A stretch of DNA of 64,000 nucleotides, taken from assembly GCF_002858765.1 (NCBI RefSeq), contig NZ_PJRP01000001.1:627356-691355 (forward strand), in the 5' to 3' direction. Made by a program: the position numbers and the translations under genes. The notes beneath the pieces were generated by a model. That model worked only from the letters and a program-made list of their open reading frames with translations, ran no database searches and was not told the DNA's origin. Shown in pieces: positions 38,951 to 46,255 of this stretch. The stretch's first letter is position 1. Each line of letters begins with the position of its first letter. The DNA is from Cupriavidus pauculus (GTDB taxonomy: Bacteria > Pseudomonadota > Gammaproteobacteria > Burkholderiales > Burkholderiaceae).

Positions 38951-39919
38951 ATGCTGCAACTCGATACGGAAATGATCCGGGCCTTCGTACTGGCCCATGC
39001 CGAAACCATCCTGACCTGGCTGGTGGCCGGGCTGTTGATGATGCTGCTGGCGCGCTTCGAGCTGCGCCGCGCAGTGCGCAAGTCGGCCCAGGCCATGTCG
39101 GAATCGGTGGCGACCACCGTGGCGGCCTGCGTGCCCGATATTGCGCATGCCGTCCAGAACGCGCAGCCGCTTTCGGACTACGCGCAGCCCGTGCAGGGCG
39201 AGGGCCCCGTGGCCGCACAGCGCGCCGACGCCCTGCGCAAGCTGGCGCTGGATACCGTGGCAACCGTCATGGCCCGCGGCCGATGGCTGGAGGATGTCGG
39301 CAACCTGCGGCTGGCCGAGGATGCGCTGCTGTCGGGCCGGCGTGCCGGTGGCGCAGACCCGCTGCTCGTGGTGGCGCCGCAGCCCGTCGTGCAGGCCTAT
39401 CTGACCGCCCAACGCACGTTTGACGACGAAGCCACGCGCCTGCAGACCCATCGACGCGAGGCGCTTCGGCTTCAGGAAGCCCTGGCGCAGGTGAATGCCG
39501 AGGCGGCCCATGTGGAGCAGGAAACGGCCAGCATCGTGATGCGCTTCGAGCAGGTCAATGCCCAGGCCGCGCAAGGCGTGGAGGCGGGCGACTACCAGCG
39601 CTTCCTGATCCAGAAATACAACCAGCTTGGCATGCGCGAGAAGGAAATCGGCCAGGAACGCTCGGAACTGGCCGCCCAGGTGCGCGAAAGCACCGATGCG
39701 CTGGCCGAACATGCCCGTGTGGCATCGCAGCGCTACACCCAGGCGCTGGCGCCGCTGATGCAGCAGCTGCGCGCCGCCTGGGGCCATGGCGATTCACCCG
39801 AAGTCTTCGATACGTGGCTGAGCGGCATGTCCGGCACGGGGCCGGACGGCGTGGCCTCGCCGGTCCCCGGCGGGCATTACCTGACACCCCGGCAGTCTGG
39901 CGAGCAGACCGCCGCCTGA
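38951..39919 (+). CDS. Membrane-anchored coiled-coil protein, unknown
   Basis: 322 residues; I recognise no family. The ATG at 38951 is preceded by GGGAGG at a good distance. An in-frame GTG at 38933 sits on that ribosome site and is rejected. An N-terminal membrane segment (about 15-36, ILTWLVAGLLMMLLARFEL) would leave the bulk on one side of the membrane. Residues 40-130 are Ala-rich and helical, and 155-270 are strongly predicted coiled coil (long Glu/Gln/Ala/Arg heptad-like stretch, for example REALRLQEALAQVNAEAAHVE). The last 45 residues are Gly/Pro/Ser-rich and flexible. It stands alone between aspS and nudB. Confidence 0.75.
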   Translation: MLQLDTEMIRAFVLAHAETILTWLVAGLLMMLLARFELRRAVRKSAQAMSESVATTVAACVPDIAHAVQNAQPLSDYAQPVQGEGPVAAQRADALRKLALDTVATVMARGRWLEDVGNLRLAEDALLSGRRAGGADPLLVVAPQPVVQAYLTAQRTFDDEATRLQTHRREALRLQEALAQVNAEAAHVEQETASIVMRFEQVNAQAAQGVEAGDYQRFLIQKYNQLGMREKEIGQERSELAAQVRESTDALAEHARVASQRYTQALAPLMQQLRAAWGHGDSPEVFDTWLSGMSGTGPDGVASPVPGGHYLTPRQSGEQTAA

Positions 39920-40004
39920 TTCCACATCGCGGTATTCAGACAGCGGAGGACGCCGAAGCTGGCGCCGCTGCGCTATGCTTGGGGTCTGTTGCTTCCACCG
40001 CCCC

Positions 40005-40493
40005 ATGCGCTACAAGATTCCCGAATCGGTGCTGGTCGTCATTCATACGCCAGACCTGCAAGTCCTGTTGATCGAGCGTGCCGACCGGCCAGGCTTCTGG
40101 CAATCGGTCACGGGCAGCCTCGATGCCGAAGACGAGCCGCTGATGGCCACTGCCGCCCGCGAAGTTGCCGAAGAAACCGGCATCGTGGCCGACCGCTACC
40201 AGCTGACCGACTGGCGGCATACCATCGACTACGAAATCTACCCCCAGTGGCGGCACCGCTATGCCCCCGGCGTCACCCGCAATACCGAGCACTGGTTCGG
40301 CCTGTGCGTGCCCGAACCCCTGCCGGTGACGCTGGCGCCGCGTGAGCACCTGCAGTTCGAGTGGTTGCCGTGGCAGGCCGCCGCCGAGCGCTGCTTTTCC
40401 AGCAGCAATGCCGAGGCGGTGCGCCAGCTGGCCTGGCGCATGGCCGGGGCGCAGGGCGCGGAAGCCGGGGCAGTCCGTGGAGAGGCGCGATGA
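40005..40493 (+). CDS. nudB: Dihydroneopterin triphosphate diphosphatase
   Basis: Nudix hydrolase that removes pyrophosphate from dihydroneopterin triphosphate in folate synthesis, 162 residues. The Nudix box lies at 37-60: Gly37, Glu44, Arg52, Glu53, Glu56, Glu57, Gly59, with six residues between Gly37 and Glu44 instead of the usual five. ERADRPGFWQSVTGSLD and YPQWRHRYAPGVTRNTEHWF match NudB. The ATG at 40005 is preferred to one ten codons upstream. Its stop overlaps the next ATG (ATGA). Confidence 0.9.
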   Translation: MRYKIPESVLVVIHTPDLQVLLIERADRPGFWQSVTGSLDAEDEPLMATAAREVAEETGIVADRYQLTDWRHTIDYEIYPQWRHRYAPGVTRNTEHWFGLCVPEPLPVTLAPREHLQFEWLPWQAAAERCFSSSNAEAVRQLAWRMAGAQGAEAGAVRGEAR

Positions 40494-41245
40494 AACTGCG
40501 CGTCGTGACCTACAACATCCACAAGGGCGTGAAGGGGTTCACGGGCAAGCCGCGCATCCAGAGCGTGCGCACGGGCCTGCAGTCGATGGACGCCGATATC
40601 GTGTTCCTGCAGGAAGTGCAGGACCGCAATGACCGCCTGATCGCCGCCGAACTGTTCGATCCCGACCACACCCAGCTCAACTACCTGGCCACCGACGCCT
40701 ATCCGCATTCCGTCTACGGGCGCAATGCGGTGTACGACCACGGGCACCACGGCAACGCGATCCTGTCGCGGCATCCGATCCTGATGTCAGAGAATCTTGA
40801 TATTTCGGATCACCGCTTCGAGCAGCGCGGGCTGCTGCACGCGGTGGCGGATATCAATGGCGTGGAGGCGCACCTGATCTGCGTGCATTTCGGGCTGTTC
40901 GCGCGCAGCCGGGTGCGGCAGGCCAGCGCGTTGGTGGAGCGGGTGCGGTCGGTGGTGCCCGACCACGCCCCGCTGGTCATCGCCGGCGATTTCAACGACT
41001 GGAACCACAAGCTCGATACCCGCATCTGCAACACGCTGAATGCCGTGGAGTCGGCCCACGCCAAGAACGGGCGCATTCATACATTTCCGAGCCATATGCC
41101 GTGGTGGCAACTCGACCGCATCTACGTGCGCGGGTTCGACATCGAACGCTCGCAGGCGCTGACCGGCCGCGAATGGGCCGAGCGCTCGGATCACGTGCCA
41201 CTGATGGCCGAACTGGCGCATCGCGTGGCGATTCCGGAAGCGTAA
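40490..41245 (+). CDS. Endonuclease/exonuclease/phosphatase family protein (YbhP-like)
   Basis: 251-residue EEP-superfamily phosphoesterase. Active-site residues: Asn9 and His11 (VTYNIHKG), Glu42 (LQEVQD), Asp167 and Asn169 (GDFNDW), Asp234 and His235 (SDHVPL). The closest E. coli analogue is YbhP, whose gene sits directly next to clsB; here clsB follows after mobB on the other strand. A lipid or nucleic-acid phosphodiester is the likely substrate type; which one is unknown. No signal peptide. It is translationally coupled to nudB. Confidence 0.9.
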   Translation: MKLRVVTYNIHKGVKGFTGKPRIQSVRTGLQSMDADIVFLQEVQDRNDRLIAAELFDPDHTQLNYLATDAYPHSVYGRNAVYDHGHHGNAILSRHPILMSENLDISDHRFEQRGLLHAVADINGVEAHLICVHFGLFARSRVRQASALVERVRSVVPDHAPLVIAGDFNDWNHKLDTRICNTLNAVESAHAKNGRIHTFPSHMPWWQLDRIYVRGFDIERSQALTGREWAERSDHVPLMAELAHRVAIPEA

Positions 41246-41293
41246 GGCGGAAAGAAGGGGCAGGGGCCCGTCCGGGCCCTGTTGAATCTGGCG

Positions 41294-41806
41294 TCAGTGC
41301 GATGCCAGGTAGTCGCGGATCCAGTGGTAGATGGCGTCCGCGTCGGCCAGGTCGATCACGGGCAGCGTGGTCTGTCCGGCCACCTGGTCCATCGCATCGG
41401 TGGCCACCGCCACCACACCCGGCACTTCGGACCAGAGCGGCGCCTTGCCGTTGGCAGGCCGATAGATTTCCAGCTTGGGGAAATCGCTCCATTTGTAGCC
41501 CTCGACCATGACCAGGTCGGTGTCGGGCGGCAGCACGGCCAAGGCTTCGCCGATCTCCGGAGAGGGCTTGTCTTCCGGGTAATGACGCATCAGCGTCAGG
41601 TGGCGGGCGCCGACCAGCACCACATTTTCGCAGCCACCCTGGCGCATGCGCCACGAATCCTTGCCTGGTGTGTCCGGATCGAAGCCGTGGTGCGTGTGCT
41701 TGATGCCGGCGACGCGCAGGCCGTCGGCCACGAAGCGGGGGATCAACTGGTCCAGCAGCGTCGTCTTGCCGCTGCCCGAAGAACCGGCGATACCGAATAC
41801 CTTCAC
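41294..41806 (-). CDS. mobB: Molybdopterin-guanine dinucleotide biosynthesis protein B
   Basis: 170-residue GTP-binding MobB. The P-loop GSSGSGKTT lies at 8-16, with KHTHHGFD and the acidic LVMVEGYKWSDFPKLEIYR following. I chose the GTG at 41806, giving MKVFGIAG as in relatives; another GTG 8 codons upstream is possible, and the AGGGAAAG just upstream of 41806 is close spaced. It stands alone on the minus strand, divergent from clsB. It may assist the Mo enzyme of this genome, but the molybdenum operon itself lies 20 kb away. Confidence 0.9.
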   Translation of the reverse strand: MKVFGIAGSSGSGKTTLLDQLIPRFVADGLRVAGIKHTHHGFDPDTPGKDSWRMRQGGCENVVLVGARHLTLMRHYPEDKPSPEIGEALAVLPPDTDLVMVEGYKWSDFPKLEIYRPANGKAPLWSEVPGVVAVATDAMDQVAGQTTLPVIDLADADAIYHWIRDYLASH

Positions 41807-41899
41807 AATGCTTTCCCTGTTGGGCGTCACAATGTCCCGACAATAGCAGAGTTCGGCTGGGCCATGTGCAGGAGCCGCCCGTTGGCCGATAATCGAGCC

Positions 41900-43309
41900 A
41901 TGTCACGGATCTACGATCGCGCCGAACCCGAATTGTCCCGGCCCCCCGATGGGCACGATGCGCCCGAGGTACCCGGGGTGCCCGATGCGCGCCAGGCGCC
42001 GGCGGATGCCGCCCCGTCGCCATCGCCCGCGCCCGGCCTGACCGGGCCCGTCCATGAGCTGCGCACCGCGGGTGCCCACGCCAAGGCCAGGCTGATGCAC
42101 TGGGTGCGCCGCCGTGGCAGCCCGGTGCCGGGCAACCTCGTCGACCTGCTACGCAATGGCCAGGAGTTCTTTCCGGCATTGATCTCGGCCATCGATGCCG
42201 CGCAGGGGCACGTGGTGGTGGAAACCTATATCTATGCCGACGATGACGTGGGCACGCGCGTTGGCGATGCGCTGATTGCCGCTGCCCGGCGTGGCGTCGA
42301 TGTCCGGCTGGTGGTCGATGGATTTGGCGCTGGCGACATGCCCGCCGCGCTGCTGGACCGCCTGCGCGCCGGCGGTGTCAATGTGGAGATCTACCGGCCG
42401 ATGCGCGGGTTCAAGTTCGCGCGGCGCCACCTGCGGCGACTCCACCGCAAGATCGCCGTGGTCGACGGCAAGGTTGCCTTCGTGGGCGGCATCAATATCA
42501 TCGACGACCATAACCACGGGCCGGTCGATCTGCCGGAACTGGGGCCTCGCTACGACTTTGCGGTGCGCGTGCGCGGGCCGCTGGTGGCGCAGATCGCACT
42601 GGCGTCGGCACGGCTCTGGTTTCGCATCGCACAACGGCGCGGCCTGCGCGAAACCGCGAATGCGTTTGCCGAAGTGGAGACGCTGACGCGTGGCGCGCGG
42701 CAGGCGCGGAGTGACGTCCAGCCCGACGGCGTGCCCGCCGCCTTGCTGCTGCGCGACAACCTGCGCAATCGCCGCACCATCGAACGCGAATACCTGTACG
42801 CGCTGGGCTCGGCGCGCCACGATGTGATCCTGGCCAATGCCTACTTCCTGCCCGGCCACAAGATGCGGCGCGCGCTGCTGGCCTGCCGGGAGCGCGGTGT
42901 GCGCGTGCGGCTGCTGCTGCAGGGGATGGTGGAATACCGGCTCCAGCACTACGCCACCCACGCGCTCTACGCGCGGCTGCTGGAGGCGGGCGTGGAGATC
43001 TATGAGTACGAGGAGAGCTTCCTGCACGCCAAGGTGGCCGTGGTCGACGACACCTGGGCCACAGTGGGATCGAGCAACATGGATCCCTTCAGCCTGTTGC
43101 TGGCCCGCGAGGCCAACGTGGCCGTCTATGACGCCGCGTTTGCCGATACGCTGCGCACCCGGCTGGAGCGCGCCATGGCCCAGCGCAGCGCGCGTGTGAT
43201 GCCCGAGGTGCACGCCCGGCTGCCGCGTTTGCGGCGCTTTGCCAATTGGGCGGCCTACTACGTGTTGCGTCTCGGCGTCGTTATCGCGGGGGTGACGGGG
43301 CGCTACTGA
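41900..43309 (+). CDS. clsB: Cardiolipin synthase B
   Basis: Phospholipase-D-superfamily enzyme that makes cardiolipin, 469 residues. Two HKD motifs are intact: His182, Lys184, Asp189 (HRKIAVVDG) and His376, Lys378, Asp383 (HAKVAVVDD), followed by GSSNMDPFSLL. There is a 50-residue Pro/Ala/Asp-rich N-terminal extension that looks disordered. No N-terminal membrane segments, as expected for ClsB rather than ClsA; the C-terminus has a short hydrophobic stretch. The ATG at 41900 fits the alignment. Divergent from mobB with about 90 bp between. Confidence 0.92.
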   Translation: MSRIYDRAEPELSRPPDGHDAPEVPGVPDARQAPADAAPSPSPAPGLTGPVHELRTAGAHAKARLMHWVRRRGSPVPGNLVDLLRNGQEFFPALISAIDAAQGHVVVETYIYADDDVGTRVGDALIAAARRGVDVRLVVDGFGAGDMPAALLDRLRAGGVNVEIYRPMRGFKFARRHLRRLHRKIAVVDGKVAFVGGINIIDDHNHGPVDLPELGPRYDFAVRVRGPLVAQIALASARLWFRIAQRRGLRETANAFAEVETLTRGARQARSDVQPDGVPAALLLRDNLRNRRTIEREYLYALGSARHDVILANAYFLPGHKMRRALLACRERGVRVRLLLQGMVEYRLQHYATHALYARLLEAGVEIYEYEESFLHAKVAVVDDTWATVGSSNMDPFSLLLAREANVAVYDAAFADTLRTRLERAMAQRSARVMPEVHARLPRLRRFANWAAYYVLRLGVVIAGVTGRY

Positions 43310-43486
43310 GGCGCCGACAAGGCGTCACACGGTAACATGGTGCCTCGCCGCAGCCCTGCCTTGTCCGGTTGCGCGCATACCCCGATCCCATGCGGTTTTT
43401 AAGCCGTTGCTGCAATGCGCCGCAACGTGCGCCCGTGTCGGCCCCATCGGGGCCGTGTGTTTAGAAACACGGGTCTAATTAAATAC

Positions 43487-43515
43487 TTGATGCCAGTCGG
43501 CCTCGCCAGAATAAT
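43487..43515 (+). promoter_or_regulatory. Sigma-70-type promoter for the beta-oxidation regulator
   Basis: -35 TTGATG (43487-43492), 17 bp, -10 AATAAT (43510-43515); expected start near 43522, giving a leader of about 125 nt to the TetR ATG. An operator-like palindrome begins three bases past the -10. Confidence 0.65.
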
Positions 43516-43517
43516 CT

Positions 43518-43529
43518 GAACGACCGTTC
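43518..43529. promoter_or_regulatory. TetR operator candidate GAACG-AC-CGTTC
   Basis: A 12-bp palindrome GAACG-AC-CGTTC placed over the predicted transcription start, right after the -10 box. Such AACG/CGTT arms are common in TetR-family operators for fatty-acid genes. Repression by the downstream TetR protein is the simplest reading. Confidence 0.6.
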
Positions 43530-43648
43530 TTTTTTGGCTTAGACTTCGTGCATTTGCGACGGCAGTTTGCTGTCGCGGCGCCTGCCGAACGCAGCGTCAA
43601 GCCAGGAAACAGCATCCGCGGGATGCTGAAGAGAACGGAGAGAAAACC

Positions 43649-44287
43649 ATGCGACACCAGTCAGTTCGTCTTGAATCCGCCGCCGCGCCCACGCCCTTGC
43701 GAAAGGGTGAGATGACGCGCGTGGCGATTCTCGATGCCGCACTGGAACTGTCGTCCCGCGACGGGCTGGAAGGGCTGACCATCGGCCTGCTCGCGGAACG
43801 CATGCAGATGAGCAAGAGCGGCGTATTCGCGCATTTCGGTTCGCGCGAGGACCTGCAGGTGGAAGTGGTGCGCGAGTATCACCGTCGGTTCGAGCAGGAG
43901 GTGTTCTACCCCTCGCTGCAGGAGCCGCGCGGTTTGCCTCGCCTGTGGTCGATGGTGCGGCGCTGGATGGAAAAGCGCATCCAGGAAGTGACCACGGGTT
44001 GCATCTACATCAGCGGGGCGGTGGAGTACGACGACCGCGCGGAAAGCCCGGTGCGTGACGAGCTGGTCAAGAGCGTCACCATCTGGCGGGCCGCGTTGTT
44101 GCGTGCGATCGACCAGGCCCGGGAAGAGGGGCACCTGCGCGCGGATTGCGATCCGCGCCTGATGCTGTTTGAAATGTACAGCCTTGAACTAGGCTTGCAT
44201 CATGACGCCCGATTCCTGCGCCTGCCGGACAGCGCCGAACTTGCCATGGTCGCGCTCAACAAACTGATTCAGTCTTACCGAACCTGA
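43649..44287 (+). CDS. TetR-family regulator of beta-oxidation genes
   Basis: 212 residues. The HTH is at about 22-67 (TRVAILDAALELSSRDGLEGLTIG... and MSKSGVFAHFGSREDLQ). The C-terminal ligand domain is the TetR_C_33 type with GCIYISGAVEYDDRA. Starts ATG at 43649 after GAACGGAGAG. It lies 90 bp before the acyl-CoA dehydrogenase and likely responds to acyl-CoA or fatty acids (inference from neighbours). It carries a candidate operator on its own promoter and probably autoregulates; I could not find a second copy of the operator upstream of the dehydrogenase, so the genes are probably co-transcribed. Confidence 0.88.
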   Translation: MRHQSVRLESAAAPTPLRKGEMTRVAILDAALELSSRDGLEGLTIGLLAERMQMSKSGVFAHFGSREDLQVEVVREYHRRFEQEVFYPSLQEPRGLPRLWSMVRRWMEKRIQEVTTGCIYISGAVEYDDRAESPVRDELVKSVTIWRAALLRAIDQAREEGHLRADCDPRLMLFEMYSLELGLHHDARFLRLPDSAELAMVALNKLIQSYRT

Positions 44288-44377
44288 GCCGCCCCCGGGC
44301 AACGGTCGCACGCGTCCCCTCCAGGGCGTGCGGCATGCGCGTGTGGCGGCACTAAGCAAACCTCCAAGGAGTCTTTG

Positions 44378-46165
44378 ATGGGCCAGTACACCGCACCGTT
44401 GCGCGACATGCAGTTCGTGCTCCATGAACTGCTCGGCGTAGAAGCCGAACTCAAGGCGATGCCGCAACACGCGGACATCGACGCGGACACCATCAACCAG
44501 GTTATCGAAGAAGCCGGCAAGTTCTGCTCGGACGTGGTGTTCCCGCTGAACCAGCCCGGCGACCGCGAAGGCTGCACGTACGTCGGCGACGGCGTGGTGC
44601 GCGCACCCAAGGGCTTCAAGGAAGCCTACCAGCAGTATGTCGAGGCCGGCTGGCCTGCGCTGGCCTGCGACCCCGAATTCGGCGGCCAGGGCCTGCCGAT
44701 CATCGTCAACAACGCGCTGTACGAGATGCTGAACTCGGCCGGCCAGGCCTGGACGATGTACCCGGGCCTGTCGCACGGTGCCTACGAGGCGCTGCACGCG
44801 CACGGCACGCCGGAACTGAAGCAGGCCTACCTGCCCAAGCTGGTGTCGGGCGTGTGGACCGGCACGATGTGCCTGACCGAGCCGCACTGCGGCACCGACC
44901 TGGGCATCCTGCGCTCGAAGGCCGAACCGCAGGCCGATGGCTCGTACGCCATCACGGGCACCAAGATCTTCATCTCGGCCGGCGAGCACGACCTGGCCGA
45001 GAACATCATCCACCTGGTGCTGGCGCGCCTGCCGGACGCCCCGCAAGGCACCAAGGGCATCTCGCTGTTCGTCGTGCCGAAGTTCATTCCCGATGCCAGC
45101 GGCAACCCGGGCGAGCGTAACGGCATCCAGTGCGGCTCGATCGAGCACAAGATGGGCATCCACGGCAACGCCACCTGCGTGATGAACCTGGACGGTGCGC
45201 GCGGCTGGCTGGTTGGCGAGGCCAACAAGGGCCTCAACGCCATGTTCGTGATGATGAACGCCGCCCGCCTGGGCGTGGGCGCGCAAGGCCTGGGCCTGAC
45301 CGAAGTGGCCTACCAGAACTCGCTGGCCTACGCCAAGGACCGCCTGCAGATGCGCGCGCTGACCGGTCCGAAGGCCCCCGAGAAGGCGGCCGACCCGATT
45401 ATCGTGCATCCGGACGTGCGCCGCATGCTGCTGACGCAGAAGGCCTACGCCGAAGGCGGCCGCGCATTCAGCTACTGGACGGCGCTGCAGATCGACCGCG
45501 AACTGTCGCACGCCGACGAGAGCGTGCGCAAGGAAGCCGCCGACCTGGTGGCGCTGCTGACCCCGGTGATCAAGGCCTTCCTGACCGACAACGCGTTCAC
45601 GTCGACCAACGAAGGCATGCAGGTGTTCGGCGGCCACGGCTACATCTCCGAGTGGGGCATGGAGCAATACGTGCGCGATGCCCGCATCAACATGATCTAC
45701 GAAGGCACCAACACGATCCAGTCGCTGGACCTGCTGGGCCGCAAGATCCTGGGCGACATGGGCGCCAAGCTGAAGGCCTTCGGCAAGATCGTGCAGCAGT
45801 TCGTCGAGGAAGAGGGCACCAACGAAGCCATGCAGGAATTCGTGAACCCCTTGGCCGACATCGGCGACAAGGTGCAGAAGCTCACGATGGAAATCGGCAT
45901 GAAGGCGATGGGCAACCCCGACGAGGTGGGCGCCGCCGCCGTGCCGTACCTGCGCGTGGTGGGCCACCTGGTCTTCTCGTACTTCTGGGCCCGCATGGCC
46001 AAGATCGCGCTCGAAAAGCAGGACAGCGGCGACAAGTTCTACGTCAGCAAGCTGGCCACGGCGCGCTTCTACTTTGCCAAGCTGCTGCCGGAAATCGCCG
46101 CCGAAATCCGCAAGGCGCGCGCCGGTTCGGCCACGCTGATGGCGCTGGATGCCGATCTGTTCTGA
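44378..46165 (+). CDS. Acyl-CoA dehydrogenase
   Basis: FAD-dependent first step of fatty-acid beta-oxidation, 595 residues. The ATG at 44378 has AAGGAG upstream and is preferred to a TTG one codon earlier. It is the longer acyl-CoA dehydrogenase type with a C-terminal extension beyond the usual 380-400 residues. FAD-binding LTEPHCGTDLG is visible, and the catalytic-base region is MIYEGTNTIQ with Glu442. AFSYWTALQIDRELSHADESV is also characteristic. It is followed by a hairpin-containing 90-bp gap and then the HAD/ECH fusion. Confidence 0.95.
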   Translation: MGQYTAPLRDMQFVLHELLGVEAELKAMPQHADIDADTINQVIEEAGKFCSDVVFPLNQPGDREGCTYVGDGVVRAPKGFKEAYQQYVEAGWPALACDPEFGGQGLPIIVNNALYEMLNSAGQAWTMYPGLSHGAYEALHAHGTPELKQAYLPKLVSGVWTGTMCLTEPHCGTDLGILRSKAEPQADGSYAITGTKIFISAGEHDLAENIIHLVLARLPDAPQGTKGISLFVVPKFIPDASGNPGERNGIQCGSIEHKMGIHGNATCVMNLDGARGWLVGEANKGLNAMFVMMNAARLGVGAQGLGLTEVAYQNSLAYAKDRLQMRALTGPKAPEKAADPIIVHPDVRRMLLTQKAYAEGGRAFSYWTALQIDRELSHADESVRKEAADLVALLTPVIKAFLTDNAFTSTNEGMQVFGGHGYISEWGMEQYVRDARINMIYEGTNTIQSLDLLGRKILGDMGAKLKAFGKIVQQFVEEEGTNEAMQEFVNPLADIGDKVQKLTMEIGMKAMGNPDEVGAAAVPYLRVVGHLVFSYFWARMAKIALEKQDSGDKFYVSKLATARFYFAKLLPEIAAEIRKARAGSATLMALDADLF

Positions 46166-46183
46166 TCGGCCGGACAAGTTATG

Positions 46184-46209
46184 CGGAGGCGGTCGACTGA
46201 CTGCCTCCG
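46184..46209. repeat. 11-bp intergenic hairpin after acyl-CoA dehydrogenase
   Basis: CGGAGGCGGTC (46184-46194) pairs with GACTGCCTCCG (46199-46209), one G-U pair, loop GACT. No T-run, so it may shape mRNA processing rather than end the transcript. Confidence 0.5.
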
Positions 46210-46255
46210 GCCTTGCAGACTCTCTTCTCAAACGCTCACGACTCTAGGAGCGCGC

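Larger units (their letters stand above)
43310..43648. other. 339-bp non-coding region between clsB and the TetR gene
   Basis: Holds a 6-bp palindromic pair GTGTTT-AG-AAACAC (43457-43470) within CCGTG...CACGG, an AT-rich tract, a sigma-70-like promoter (43487-43515) and a palindromic operator (43518-43529). The stretch 43310-43450 shows nothing I recognise. Confidence 0.6.

Noticed and set aside
41282..41899. Longer 5' extension of clsB
   Set aside because: The frame continues upstream only through the antisense of mobB; the ATG at 41900 gives the conserved protein.
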